Shown piece after piece: positions 21,488 through 31,884 of a stretch of 64,000 nt of DNA (the first letter of the stretch is position 1; the number at the start of each line of letters is the position of its first letter). The notes beneath the pieces were generated by a model. The model made no database searches. It was not told the DNA's origin and saw only the letters and a list, made by a program, of their open reading frames with translations. The DNA lies in contig JAOBSW010001229.1 of assembly GCA_026214975.1 (NCBI GenBank), positions 1 to 64,000 of the forward strand, written 5' to 3'. Source of the DNA: Gentiana macrophylla. Lineage: Eukaryota; Streptophyta; Magnoliopsida; Gentianales; Gentianaceae. A program made the position numbers and the translations under genes.

Positions 21488-22491
21488 CTAATAGGTTATC
21501 TACCACTCAATAACCTCTGACAGCAATTGCCTCCGTGCGCACAACCCACCGGCCTACACCATGGAGGGCTGACCCCAAACCACCATGAACAGAGAAATAA
21601 GACAAAGAACAAACATTGTACAAATAATAAAACCACACAAAGCTTTCCTCCTGCGACATGCCAGGAAGACAACCGCCAAAATCCAGCCTGCACCACCCAA
21701 AACCGCCAGTCTACCTTGGGATTACTTCCTATAGTCAGCTTCCATGTATAAACAAGGTACCAACTCAGCCCAAAACTGCAACGCTGACAGCCACAACAAC
21801 TGGTTCATTGCCGGAAAAAAACATCTCATCCTAGAGCAACCTCAAGAAATCTTGACGTACAAAAGAAAGGAGAGGAGGCCAGATTTCGGCCAAAATTGCC
21901 GCTACTATGGCCGGAAAAATAAAAGCAAAGACATCAGATCTAGATTTTATTTAGGAAGAAAACAAACAAAAGAGGAAAAGAAATGCTTAGGAAAATAAGA
22001 TTAGAGACGTAAAGAAGAAGTAAAAACAGACGGCGCCGGATAAGGCAAATTGAGTCAGAAGAAGCGGAGGAATTTTTAGAGAGAAGGCATAGCAAGAATC
22101 TTTAGAGAGAGAGATACAGAGAGAGCCAAGCCCGTAAAAGAGCTTGCAGATCTACAAGGGGTCTGAACGCATACCCAATAACGGGTAGGGTTTTCGGCCT
22201 AACTAGTTCACACATTTATAAGCCGACTGGGCCGGATATAATCGAGCTTGTCTCAAGCCTCTACGATTCGCATCATTGGCTAGGCAAAGGACGTCAATCA
22301 ACAAAGCCTTCAACCCACCATACACAACGCAATACGAAGCACATGGGGCCGGTCAGTCCGCCACCTCACACCAAGCCCACTTGACTAGGCGATCAGGGTT
22401 CAGATATGACGGTTACAAAACAGAAAACAACGATGGTTAAGTATCAAGCTCGCCCACATAGAGGCCGCCTTGTCTATTACATAGTTAATCA
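21488..22491. other. Non-coding region, no gene recognised
   Basis: About 1 kb with several short, opposite-strand ORFs (for example 21496-21751) that are mirror shadows of each other and lack family motifs. An AGAGAGAGA-rich stretch lies at 22078-22125. Nothing else is supportable. Confidence 0.3.
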
Positions 22492-22698
22492 TGTTGTAGT
22501 TACTTCTAATTGTAGCCTAATTATCGTCATTAGCAATCCGCTGCGTATAAATAGCGACACATATATGTAACCCATTTTGTACGATCCAATGAATACATAA
22601 AGCAGCCAAATAGTGTTGATTCGTCGACAATGAGATCGCCCTTCGGTTCCATTCATCATCTTCACAAATTTCTTGAGAGCTGTCGTGCAATTCCGGCA
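22492..22698 (+). repeat. Possible short LTR-like / promoter-like segment
   Basis: Starts TGTTGTAGTTACTTC and ends CCGGCA, with a TATA box GTATAAATAG at about 22534-22543, about 40 bp into the segment. Length, TG...CA ends and TATA placement fit a small solo LTR (TRIM-like). Flanks AATCA and AAATC do not match cleanly, so no target duplication is proven. It could instead be a host promoter. Confidence 0.3.
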
Positions 22699-23813
22699 AA
22701 ATCACACAAAACAGCCTGATATCCACCCACAAATCGCTAAATACCCGTTTGTGATAAAACTGACATTATCAGTTGGCTTCGTTACTGAGAAACTTACACT
22801 ATTTAGAATTTTTCTTGACCAAATCGTCACCATAAAAAACGTCCGGCGAAGAAAACCAACTTTTTGGTTTTCCGGCAAGCTGAAATATCCAACATTTAGC
22901 TTTCTGGCAGATTCAACATCCGGTTTTTTGATTTCCGGCCAGGAAAAAACATCAACTTCCACGTTCTCCGACCGAAAATCTTTAAGCTCGCTCCGAAATC
23001 TTGGTGAATTTGGGGTAGCTTCTCCAGGTTTACAACAAAATTTTCGAATTTGGGGGGTATCCTTGGATTCTTGCCTGAATCACCCTCAAATTCTCCGAAA
23101 TCCAACTCAAGTTCTCTAAAATTTGTTGCATGCAGACGAACCTGGCACAGATTCCATGAGGTTTTGCTCGAATCTCCGACAAGTTCCTTGCCAATTCATT
23201 AGCTCTACCAAATTTCTCAAGAATCTGCATTATCAGCAGCAAACTTTATGTTTTGCTTGTCATTTTCATGATGCGAAAATGGCGACGAAGCAGAGTTGCG
23301 GAGGGAGAGGAGCTCTCCATTTTTGTTGAACCGAAGTAGAGATGTAGGAGAGTGTTTTGTGGAGAAGAATAAATTATTAATTAAAAAGGTAAAGAAAAAA
23401 GGTAAGTTTTATAAATATATAGGGTTATTTTTGTCCTCTTATGTTAAACAAAAATGATATAAGACTGTATACGTTTGTCAAGATAAACCACTACACGCTT
23501 GCATGCAATTGATTAAAATGATCAATTATTTATTGTGATGGGTCCCGGCAAAATATATGGTGTCGATTGTGTTGTGTAAGATATTGTGGTAGAAAAAGTA
23601 GTGAATGTATCACTACTCTATGTTAAATTTGATATTGTAAATGACCCCAAAAGTATTACTTATAAAAAAAAGCTTTGAAAAAGTATCAATCAAACAATTA
23701 TCTATATAAATTTTATGGTGATCAATAACCACCAAACTCAATGACACGTGTAATTACATACGTGATTGTGTATATGTAGATCAATTATCGACCATCCAAA
23801 TCAAGATTGAGTT
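22699..23813. other. Non-coding or decayed region
   Basis: ORFs occur on both strands (22673-23119 plus; 22702-22962 and 23030-23242 minus) with repeats of TTCCGGC/GCCGGAA and TCCGAAATC, which make both strands look open. No domain is recognised. 23340-23800 is AT-rich without features. Confidence 0.3.
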
Positions 23814-24367
23814 TAGGCCTGTAAACGAGCCGAACCCTACCGAACCCTGACATTATTTGATTCGGCTCGAAATTATTCGAATATAGGGTTCGGCTCGGCT
23901 CGAAATTTTCGAATACCTATTTCTAAAGTTTGATTTGACGTTTGATGATACGAATCAAGCTTCGAATCGAACATTTTCAAGCCGAATACACCGAATCGAA
24001 TCAAATATTAAGGCTCACTTACAGCCCGAGAGTGGCGGATGTGGTTTGAACTGAGAACGAAAAAAAAAGGAAAGACGGAATGAAGATGGAATTAGGTTTC
24101 CCGTTTATACATTCAATATTCAGAATTGTTTTTTTAGGGAATATATTGAGAATTTATTCAATTATTCTCATTAAAGAATTTATATTGAACCGAACTATGC
24201 TGCAAGTGTACGAGCTGAATATTATCGAACATGTTTGGCTCGGTTGTCGAATACCTATTTCTAAAGCTTGATTTGACGTTTGATGATACGAATCAAGCCC
24301 CGAATCGAACATTTTCGAGCCGAATACACCGAATCGAATCAAATATTAAGGCTTACTTACAACCCTA
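23814..24367. mobile_element. hAT-type non-autonomous element, 554 bp, TSD ATTGAGTT
   Basis: Ends are TAGGCCTGTAAACGAGCC and, inversely, TAGGGTTGTAAGTAAGCC (13 of 18 match). Perfect 8 bp direct repeats ATTGAGTT flank it (23806-23813, 24368-24375). Inside, a segment of about 117 bp occurs twice in direct orientation (about 23910-24027 and 24248-24365), both rich in GAATCGAA/TTCGAG motifs. No coding capacity. Confidence 0.85.
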
Positions 24368-24427
24368 ATTGAGTTTGACGGTCAATAATCAACTTAAAAT
24401 TTGCCTATATATGTAGTGATATATATT

Positions 24428-24748
24428 CACTCCGTCCCAATTTGTTTGAAACTTATTCTATTTATGTTAATCCCAAAATAAATCTCATAATTCGAATTAG
24501 ATTTAAAGTTATTGTTTTAGTTGGCCGGATTGCCCCAATTTACATATAAAATAAAAAATGAAATGTACACATAAAATAAAAAATGATGCTACACATAAAA
24601 AAGAAGAAAAAAAAAACGTAAATTAACCATTTTTTTTACATAGCAAATTAACCATATATTAAATAACCAGATCACCTATTAAATGATGTATTCTTAAATA
24701 TTTTGAGTTTATAGTGTAAAATATAAAATAAAATTTTGAGGCGGAGAG
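24428..24748. mobile_element. Probable Stowaway-type MITE upstream of LEA_2 gene
   Basis: Left end CACTCCGTCCCAATTT and right end, read inversely, CTCTCCGCCTCAAAATTT are imperfect inverted repeats of the Stowaway type. TA follows the right end; the left flank is TT, so one side has changed. It ends 76 bp before the ATG of the LEA_2 gene and may supply part of its promoter (ATATAAAATA at 24721-24730). Confidence 0.5.
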
Positions 24749-24824
24749 TATTTATGTATATCGATCTATGTCTTTCAATTTTGTTTATCTTTGCATATTA
24801 GCAAACTTTGTTCTATAAAAACAA

Positions 24825-25568
24825 ATGGAATCCTCGCCGGAAGAGGTCAAAATCCCTATATTAGACGATTTGCGCACTAGTCCTGAAATCGGAAACCGAA
24901 ATCGCTCTCGATGGGGGTATATCGGACTTGCTGCTTCTATCGCCATTGTCATTGGTATGTTCATCTGGTTAGTCATACTTGTTGTAACAGAAGATGAGAA
25001 GCAAATGAAATTGAATAAGCAGCCTGAGATTGAGTTAAATTCGGTAATTGTTTGTCCAACAATTAGGGAATCTGTGATTTGGGATCTCAAATTCGACATC
25101 AGAAACCCCTACAATGACTCAGATATATGCATCTTCGGCGGATTTGATGTTTGTATCTTCCCTTACAATCAAACCAAGTTATTGACAAAGACGATTGTTA
25201 CCCCGACTACGTGTGTTGGACTGAGAAATCATACATCAGTAATTGCGTTTGCAGAGGCTTCTTCGTTTTCTATTCAAGATCTGAATGACTACTTAGATCC
25301 GAGTAGTGGAACGATTCGTCTCGATTTGGTTGCATTTGGTGCTTTTAGCGGTGGCGACCTTGTATGCAGAGATGCAAAAGTTGCCCTATCATCTAACTCC
25401 TCCTCCTCCTCCTCCTCGTCTTGTGGATTCATGGTCGGAGATCCTTTTACGTGTACTTACCGTGGTACGACTAGCTCGTCCCACTTTTGGGGCTTGTTCT
25501 TCATAATTGGTTTACTTGTTATAGTTTGCCTTCAAGCCCTGAATTTTAGGCTCTCTGGCGTGATTTAG
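24825..25568 (+). CDS. LEA_2 / NDR1-HIN1-like (NHL) membrane protein, 247 aa
   Basis: Intact single-exon ORF, the best host gene in the window. Residues 1-30 are hydrophilic and probably cytosolic; 31-54 (GYIGLAASIAIVIGMFIWLV and on) form a membrane segment. The following region contains the WDLKFDIRNPYNDSD motif, the W-x-v-x-NPN-type core of LEA_2 domains, in a predicted beta-rich exterior domain. It has sequons NDS, NQT and NHT, consistent with glycosylation. A serine run (about 188-200), encoded by a TCC repeat near 25397-25420, precedes a second hydrophobic segment (about 221-240) near the C-terminus, which is unusual for NHL proteins. The family includes plasma-membrane proteins linked to pathogen and stress responses; the specific role is unknown. 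The ATG at 24825 is the first in frame before the membrane segment. Confidence 0.8.
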   Translation: MESSPEEVKIPILDDLRTSPEIGNRNRSRWGYIGLAASIAIVIGMFIWLVILVVTEDEKQMKLNKQPEIELNSVIVCPTIRESVIWDLKFDIRNPYNDSDICIFGGFDVCIFPYNQTKLLTKTIVTPTTCVGLRNHTSVIAFAEASSFSIQDLNDYLDPSSGTIRLDLVAFGAFSGGDLVCRDAKVALSSNSSSSSSSSCGFMVGDPFTCTYRGTTSSSHFWGLFFIIGLLVIVCLQALNFRLSGVI

Positions 25569-25715
25569 TCATGTTTTTGTTCTGGATACCTCACGTGTGT
25601 GTGTGAATACGTTGGAATGAGATTTGTTTTGGCTTTTTTTATTATGTGTTTTATATCACTTTTGTAGTTGTCCGGAAATGGTAGAAGCAATGTTTGGTTA
25701 TGAAACTAACAAACC

Positions 25716-25721
25716 AATAAA
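25716..25721 (+). terminator. Likely poly(A) signal of the LEA_2 gene
   Basis: AATAAA 148 bp after the stop codon, preceded by T/G-rich sequence (TTTTGGCTTTTTTTATTATG at about 25629). This is the expected arrangement of near and far upstream elements in plant transcripts. Confidence 0.45.
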
Positions 25722-26194
25722 TTCGAGGAACTTGTAAAATCTTCTGTTCAAAGTGTTAATGTATCATGTATCGGTTATTGTAACATCTTCTATTCATGTT
25801 ACTGTAATTGTTGAACCATTAGCCAATGTTATTTTCTTATTACTAGGACATGCATGGTCTATCAAGAGAATGGGAGCTGTTAATGGCACGTACCATCACG
25901 AATCTAGTTTCGTGGCAACACACTTCGGATTATGTTCGACTTTACAGAGGTCGAAATACAAATTCGACCTCGGCAGAGTCGAATGTCACTACGGTGAATA
26001 TTCGGTTATCATGTGAGATCCTTGCTCTTAGTGGTTGAGATTTTAGTTGTAATATATCAAAGATCTGGGCGTTTTTTTTACCTTAGAATAAGTCCATCTA
26101 ACTGAACCATGAACCATTGAATTCCACAGCCATGACATAACCATGGCCGTGGTCTGGAGAGGAGTTGGGCGATTGAACTCTAGTTGTTACCGGG
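25722..26194. other. Region downstream of LEA_2 gene
   Basis: A plus-strand frame from an acceptor-like TTATTACTAG (ends 25847) reads HGLSREWELLMARTITNLVS and on to a stop at 26036-26038. It looks protein-like but I recognise no family and no connecting exon. Otherwise no features. Confidence 0.2.
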
Positions 26195-26370
26195 AATATT
26201 AAGGCTAGGGTTCTTCAATTACAATTAGGGTTTGGTTCTTCAATTTGTTTAGGGTTTTCAATTTTAATTAGGGTTTAGGAGTTCTTCAATTGCAATTAGG
26301 ATTTGGGTTCTTCAATTTAGGAGTTGGGTTGTTCAATTTTAAAGCTTGTTCAATTTAGGGGTGATAGGGG
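26195..26370 (+). repeat. Degenerate tandem repeat GGTTCTTCAATT...AATTAGG
   Basis: About six imperfect repeats built on TTCTTCAATT and AATTAGGGTTT, period roughly 30-45 bp with variable length. It is a low-complexity array without coding potential, about 380 bp before the next retrotransposon. Confidence 0.6.
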
Positions 26371-26753
26371 GTATCATATGTATGAAAATGATGTTTGATG
26401 ATGAAAAATCTATTTAGATAATAAAAAAAAATTCAAAAAGACTATTTAAACGATAGAAGTTGTATAAAGTACTATTAAACTTTTCTCCCATATCTTGTAG
26501 TGATCACTTGCATAATCCATTTGGGAAGAATCATATCATATCATATATATATAGTTGAGCACTCTACGCTACGATGTCCTCCTCCGATGACAATAGCAAA
26601 GTAAACTCCTTTTCTTTCGTGGTATATAAATGGTAGTGATGTTTGGCTGAGAAACAATTACTACTCCCCCTCACGTTCGCTATTCGAAGGTAGTAGCCGG
26701 TCTTATTTCAACCATCCGTCTCATAACCTTTTCTCAAACGCGATGAAAATGTT

Positions 26754-26900
26754 AAACACAACACAATTGAGAGAAAAGATGATTTGTATATTCACAGTGA
26801 TCAAGTATTTATAGTACAACACATCACCAAAACCCTAAACACAATGTATCGTAATGTACAAATATACCCTTTACTTATACATATTTATATATTTCCCACA
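26754..26900 (-). repeat. 3' LTR of Copia 26754-30944
   Basis: Reads on the minus strand from TGTGGGAAATATATA to TTGTGTTGTGTTT. It contains the AGTATTTATAGTAC segment (26801-26814), a TATA box (CTATAAATAC) on the minus strand. It matches the LTR at 30796-30944 almost throughout. Confidence 0.85.
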
Positions 26901-26917
26901 TGCCCCTTCAAGTTGGA
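26901..26917 (-). promoter_or_regulatory. Polypurine tract
   Basis: On the minus strand AACTTGAAGGGGCATG immediately precedes the LTR start TGTGGGAAAT. This is the Copia-type plus-strand primer. Confidence 0.65.
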
Positions 26918-27501
26918 GCATGTAAATCACAAATGCCCAACTTGCCTAAGAGAAAACAGAATTGTTGCCGACCGAGAGCTTTTGTCAGAATGTCGGCCAA
27001 TTGATGCGTGGTAGGAACATAAGACGGCGTTAAATTACCGGACAATAACTCATCACGAACAAAATGACAATCCACTTCGATGTGTTTGGTACGATCGTGG
27101 AAGACGAGATTCTTTGCGATATGCAGCGCCGATTGACTATCACAAAATAACCGCATAGGCTGAGGATGTAAAACACCAAGAGAAGACAACAAGGACTTCA
27201 ACCACTTCAACTCACATGTGGCAACTGCCATAGAACGATACTCAACCTCGGCAGAGGAGTGGGACACAGTAGGCTGCTTCTTGGTCTTCCAAGAGACAGG
27301 GGAACGACCCAAAAAGACCAAATAGCCAGTGACAGAACGCCGTGTCAAGGGGCATGCGACCCAATCACTATCACAGAAAGCAGTCAAAGACAAATCATCC
27401 AAAGGACGCAACAAAGTTCCCTGGCCAGGGCTTCCTTTCAGAAAACGCAAAACACGCACCGCAGCCTCCCAATGCGGGACCTGTGGATCACTCAAAAACT
27501 A
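26908..27501 (-). pseudogene. Copia RNase H domain (C-terminal pol)
   Basis: A long open frame from about 27495 to a stop at 26908 (195 codons). It includes the connection segment WEAAVRVLRFLKGSPGQGTL and the RNase H motifs FCDSDWVACPLTRRSVTGY (first Asp), SSAEVEYRSMA (Glu) and FCDSQSALHIAKN (Asp), then the HIEVDCHFVRDEL and QLADILTKALG tail. All three acidic residues are present. RNase H removes the RNA strand during reverse transcription. It is separated from RT by a stop at about 27499, so it is not made as part of an intact polyprotein. Confidence 0.85.
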
Positions 27502-28300
27502 GGCAAGAGTGTGCACAGAGTAACTCAACTCAGGACGGGTAACAGACAGATAGACCAAGCGGCCCACAAGGCGGCGGTATTGATCCGGATGAGCAAACGG
27601 CTGACCTGTAGCGGAAGCGAGGCGATGATTTTGCTCCTTAGGTGTATCAATGGGCTTACAACCCAACATGCCAGCCTCGTCAATATATCCAACGCATACT
27701 TGCGTTGAGAGAGAAAGATACCTTCGGGGCCACATGCCACTTCGATGCCGAGAAAAATATTTCAAAGGGCCCAAATCTTTCATATGGAAACAAGAGCTCA
27801 AATACTGCTTGAAACGAACAAGTGCATCATGGTCGGAACCCGCAATAATTAAGTCATCGACATAAACCAAAACGTGGAGGAAAACACCATCCCGAGTATA
27901 ACTAAACAATGAGTAATCCGCATAAGATTGAACAAAACCGATGTTTTTCAAAGCAGCTGATAGCTTGGCAAACCATTACCGAGGAGCCTATTTAAGTCCA
28001 TATAAAGATTTACGTAATCGACAAACCGTGCCATGAGAGGAAGCACGATACCCAGGAGGAAGCTGTATGTAGACTTCCTCAGTCAAATCACCATGCAGAA
28101 AGACGTTATGGACGTCCATTTGATGCAATTCCCAATTGCGTGCCGCCGCAACAGATAAAAAAACACGAACCTTTCCCATTTTGGCCACCGGAGCAAATGT
28201 CTCATTATAACCAACTCCTTCAACTTGCCGATTCCTCGAACAACGAGGCGAGCTTTAAGGCGCTCCACGTCGGAGGTGTATTTAATTGTATACACCTAAC
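27499..28300 (-). pseudogene. Copia reverse transcriptase, frameshifted
   Basis: Three pieces in different frames. 28295-28083 and 28188-27988 carry the first catalytic region, [16 protein letters not shown], and the [11 protein letters not shown] motif. 27951-27499 has the HVLVYVDDLIIAGSDHDA box with both catalytic aspartates and the KDLGPLKYF motif. A double frameshift around 27740-27690 leaves GPEGIFLSQRKYALDILT in another frame. RT copies element RNA into DNA in cytoplasmic particles; this copy cannot make a continuous enzyme. Confidence 0.85.
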
Positions 28301-29084
28301 CACAACCAATGGCACGTTTACCAGGAGGAAGAACCTCCAAAGACCAAGTTCCATTGCGCTCCAAAGCATCAATTTCCTCTTGAATGGCTTGACGCCAATC
28401 GGGCAATCGAACAACTTCGAAAAGTGGCGGTTCTCGACCCTTAGTAATAGTCACAAAAACACCGTGGCGGATGTAAAATTTATTATAATCAACATAACAA
28501 GCTATGTCAAACGGTTTACCTGAGGAGCCTGGTGAAGATGAAGATGCATGTAATGGGGTGGGGTCTTCATTCTGCTGAACAATTGTATGAGTAACATAGT
28601 CCCGAAGTTTTGTGGAGGGAATTTTCACGCGCTGACCATGTCCCAAAGTATCAGTTGGTGGCACCCCTCCATCCGGGGAAGAACTCGTCTCGGTGACATC
28701 GGCTACACGCCCCCTTAATGAGGGCTCATTATTCGGGAGGGCAGGGGCCGAAGTGGTGGTTTCCGCGGGCATAGGCACAATGGTAGGGACATCATCAGAA
28801 TCGTCCTGTAGTATAGTTTGACTAAAATAACGCTCCCATTGTAGGCGATCGTGGTCAGGGAGGGTGTCAAGAAAAGGAAATTGGTCCTCGAAAAATTCAA
28901 CGTCACGAATGACAAAAATATCATGGGACTCAAGGTCATAAAGCCTCCAGCCCTTTTGACCACCTCGGATATGATCATAAGAGGGGAGACGACCATATAA
29001 AATTTTGTATGGGGTTTTACCATTTAAAATGCGAGTAGGCATCAAATTAATTAAATGACCGCAGTGAGGACACATTCTCCCCAA
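28296..29084 (-). pseudogene. Integrase C-terminal / linker region with internal deletion
   Basis: A 262-codon frame on the minus strand. It begins with the LINLMPTRILNGKTPYKILY segment of the integrase C-terminal region, then jumps from SYDHIR straight to GGQKGWRLYDLESHDIF. The usual 30-40 residues between (cysteine-containing VFGC...VFVGYP block) are missing, so there is an in-frame deletion. The rest is the acidic, proline-rich linker, and the RT start VRLPDWRQAIQEEIDALERN is at the end (just before 28296). Confidence 0.75.
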
Positions 29085-29767
29085 AAATATTTAGGCAACT
29101 TTGCTTGAAAACGAAGGGCACGAGCGACATTGAGGATGTGCCTATGTTTGCGTTCGACTCGACAATTTTGTTGAGCAGTATCGACACAAGATTTATGATG
29201 CAAGATGCGCTTTGAATCAAAGAAAGGTTGTAAACTTAAAAATTCGAGGCCGTTATCACTGCGAACACACTTAATACGTTTATTAAATTGCCGTTTCACC
29301 ATTGTATAAAATGTTTCAATCAAGTGACGCACTTCATACTTTCCAGCTAATAAATATACCCACGTAGCACGAGAGCAGTCATCAACGATAGTAAGGAAAA
29401 AACGAGCATCACAACTAGAGGGAAACTTATAGGGTCCCCAAATGTCACAGTGAATCAAATCAAATAAATCCACGGCTTTATTATAACTTAAAGGAAACGA
29501 AGCACGTGGTTGTTTACTCATAAAACACACTGAACAATCAGCTGCACAAACCTGATTGGAACTTCTAAGGCTAGGAATGCCGGACAAGGAAGATACCACG
29601 GTCATCGAAGGGTGACCCAAACGCCGATGCCACAACAAATGAGGATCAACAGTAGCAACTTTATTAACTTGAAATGATGGAGAACAAACCGGCTGAAAAT
29701 AGTAAACCCCATTACACTGCACCCCGCTCCAACCAGGTTCCTCAAAGTATGATACTGTATAATACAC
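29051..29767 (-). pseudogene. Copia integrase (zinc and catalytic core)
   Basis: 238-codon minus-strand frame. It has the HHCC zinc motif (LLWHRRLGHPS and CAADCSVC), then the catalytic core with HCDIWGPY (Asp), VRSDNGLEF (Asp) and CRVERKHRHI (Glu), all three acidic residues kept. The segment HIL-NVARALRFQAKLPKYFWGE follows. Integrase joins cDNA ends to host DNA. It ends at a frame break (TAVI) that joins the next frame at 29084. The sequence reads as the best-preserved domain in this element. Confidence 0.85.
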
Positions 29768-30302
29768 AACTTATTAGTGAATATAACAAAATATTGGCGG
29801 GTGTCGAGTAATTTGAGACACCGACAGCAAATTGCAAACCAAGGCTGGACGTAAAGAACATTTTCCAAAATTAGTTCCGGAGTCAAAGCAACGGTGCCAG
29901 ATTGTGTAGCAGTAGTATTTTGCCCATTGGGCAACCCAACCGGGGACGAAATTTCACGTAAAATTGTAAATAAAGAAATATTACCAGACATGTGGTTGGA
30001 AGCACCAGTATCAATTAACCAATCGTTGGAATAAGACATACCAGCCAAATTTTCGGATGAACCGGGTTTGATATTTTTTAAAGCAGACAAAAGGTGTGTC
30101 CACTGATCCTCGAAAAGAGTCGGAAAACAATCACCTTCTCCAAGTGCTGCTCCCCAGCCGAACGGTGATTCCCCATATTAGCAGCAAAATTACGACTAGC
30201 AGCGGTGCTTGTAGCTGCAAATCCAACAGCAGCAGGGCGAGAAAAAATTGCAAGATCACGTCTTGCTTCTACTCTCTCTTCTTTTGTTGTTCTTTCTTTC
30301 AT
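29602..30302 (-). pseudogene. Gag tail and aspartic protease
   Basis: Frames 30302-30078 and 30090-29602 on the minus strand. The gag remnant holds ARRDLAIFSRPAAVGF and FPTLFEDQWTHLL-type sequence; the zinc knuckle and capsid are missing. The protease begins WLIDTGASNHMSG with the intact Asp-Thr-Gly triad. A frameshift follows before the pre-integrase part. Gag is clearly truncated, which would by itself make the element dependent on others. Confidence 0.7.
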
Positions 30303-30783
30303 TCCCCTTTTTTTTTTTAAATTTTTATTTTATTTTATTTTTAATTATATATATTTTAAGTAAACCCACGTGATCCTCACAAGCACAGTCAATGACCAAG
30401 CAAGCAGGTGAAAGGAAACACCATAGAAGAGAAAAAAAAACAACGACATCGGCAATAAAATCGAGGGCGGCCGGCGACCGAATCGTACCGGATAAACAAC
30501 CGAAGACCACGGCTGTCGGCTGGGACTAGCAACACAGCAGCGATGACAAGCTAGCAGCACGCAACAATAGCAGCAAAGAACCCGACTCGGGTTATTATTA
30601 TTATTCCTTTTTTTTTGTGTGTGATGAAAACGGAACAGCAAGTAGCAGCAAGGGCTACGATCTCACGGCAACAACAGCAACGAGGATATGCCTTCGAACT
30701 CAGATGGATCGGAAGCGGAAGAGACGAAGAACACGCCTTCGAACTCAAATGGATCAAAAAAGAATTACCCTAATTTAGGGGTT
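30303..30783 (-). other. Leader region with duplicated segment, gag missing
   Basis: Between the primer site and the gag tail lies 480 bp without coding motifs: an A/T-rich block at 30310-30360, and on the minus strand a segment GAGTTCGAAGGC (with its flanks GATCCAT-TGAGTTCGAAGG) that occurs twice about 40-45 bp apart (30685-30755). A deletion replaced most of gag. Confidence 0.45.
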
Positions 30784-30795
30784 GCTCCGATACCA
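30784..30795 (-). promoter_or_regulatory. Primer binding site (tRNA-iMet type, altered)
   Basis: Minus-strand TGGTATCGGAGC directly after the LTR end, one base different from the canonical TGGTATCAGAGC complementary to initiator tRNA-Met. The change is CAG to CGG. Confidence 0.7.
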
Positions 30796-30944
30796 AACAC
30801 AACACAATTGGGAGAAAGATGATTTGTATATTCACAGTGATCAAGTATTTATAATACAACACATCACCAAAACCCTAAACACAATGTATCGTAATGACCA
30901 AATATATATACCCTTTACTTATATATATTTATATATTTCCCACA
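30796..30944 (-). repeat. 5' LTR of Copia 26754-30944
   Basis: Mate of the LTR at 26754-26900 with very high identity. The minus-strand start is TGTGGGAAATATAT; the 3' end meets the primer site. An additional ATATAT is present near 30903-30910. Confidence 0.85.
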
Positions 30945-31884
30945 GATAAGAAATAAACAACCACTGGTGTAATTAAACTACCATAAGTCTACTATACTAC
31001 ATACTTCAACTTATCCAAATGAGTTTTACACCACCTATATAAGCTAAGAAGGTGAAAAATTCAGATATATATATCTAACTAAAAATAACACAAATAAAGA
31101 TGAAAATGAAAGAGCAAAAGAGCTAGAAAATAGATTACCCATATGACAACTCGTTTAATTAACTTCACTGTCTCCCAAGCATAAATTGTCAATTTACACT
31201 TCAATTGTATAGCTTGTATCTAACTACACCCATGAAATGGGGAAAAAAATCTTCCAGTAGGTCTCTACAAGATTCAAACTAATCTGGCTAATATACACTT
31301 TTATTACATGATTTTTGTGTTAGAGTGACCTCCTAAGGTCCTCTAATGGAAGGTGTGGCTGCTAGGGTTGTTTTTGGGAGAAGGAGATGTGTTAAATCAT
31401 ACCTATATAATGTACATATTGATCATAACTTTGTGTGTAGATCTTTGATTTGAGTGATTCAAAATGCGATGGAAAGTTAGTTTGAATATCTCGTGAAGAA
31501 GTCAAACCCGAATTATGACTCTAAGATGGGTTAAATATCGCTTTTAAGTCAGCTGATAATAATAATGCTCGTGACATACAATGGACCTGCGAGAACTCTG
31601 CAGTATCAGATACACGCTTCGAACTGTACAAAATACAAACGTTGTCAACATCATCATCTCTCCCGAGGCTTGTTTAACCTAAGATCAAAGTGGATGGGAC
31701 AATTCGTATCTCTTGGGTGCAACAGAGAGTGTTGGGCATTCCACAGATCAAGTCTTAGCCGAGAGTGTACCATAGTGCCAAAATTGATCTAGTCCGGGTC
31801 TTACAAACTTATGAAAACTAATAACTGACACTAGTTAAACGGACCAAACCGTTCTTGAAAGGTCTCGATTCGGCTCGTTAAAAC
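30945..31884. other. Non-coding, nothing recognised
   Basis: AT-rich intergenic DNA. A 75-codon ORF at 31565-31792 shows no family motif. Confidence 0.3.

Larger units (their letters stand above)
26754..30944 (-). mobile_element. Minus-strand Copia element with two short LTRs, decayed pol
   Basis: A complete outline of a Copia retrotransposon on the minus strand: LTR (30796-30944), primer site, short leader, partial gag, protease, integrase, RT, RNase H, polypurine tract, LTR (26754-26900). The two LTRs (about 147-150 bp) are nearly identical, differing mainly by a few substitutions and an ATAT insertion, which argues for a fairly recent insertion. Pol has frameshifts, stops and at least one in-frame deletion; most of gag is absent. 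Flanks show no clear 5 bp duplication. Short LTRs and a GAAGGGGCATG polypurine tract do not let me name the lineage. Confidence 0.85.

Noticed and set aside
21496..21751. Opposing ORFs of 66 and 74 codons
   Set aside because: They overlap each other on opposite strands, have no family motif and no start context. Most likely chance openings.
22673..23119. 148-codon plus-strand ORF
   Set aside because: Repeated TTCCGGC and TCCGAAATC motifs keep several frames open on both strands; no domain or splice support.
26740..30955. 5 bp target duplication for the 26754-30944 Copia
   Set aside because: Flanks TGTTA and GATAA do not match, and shifting the boundary by a base or two does not give a match.
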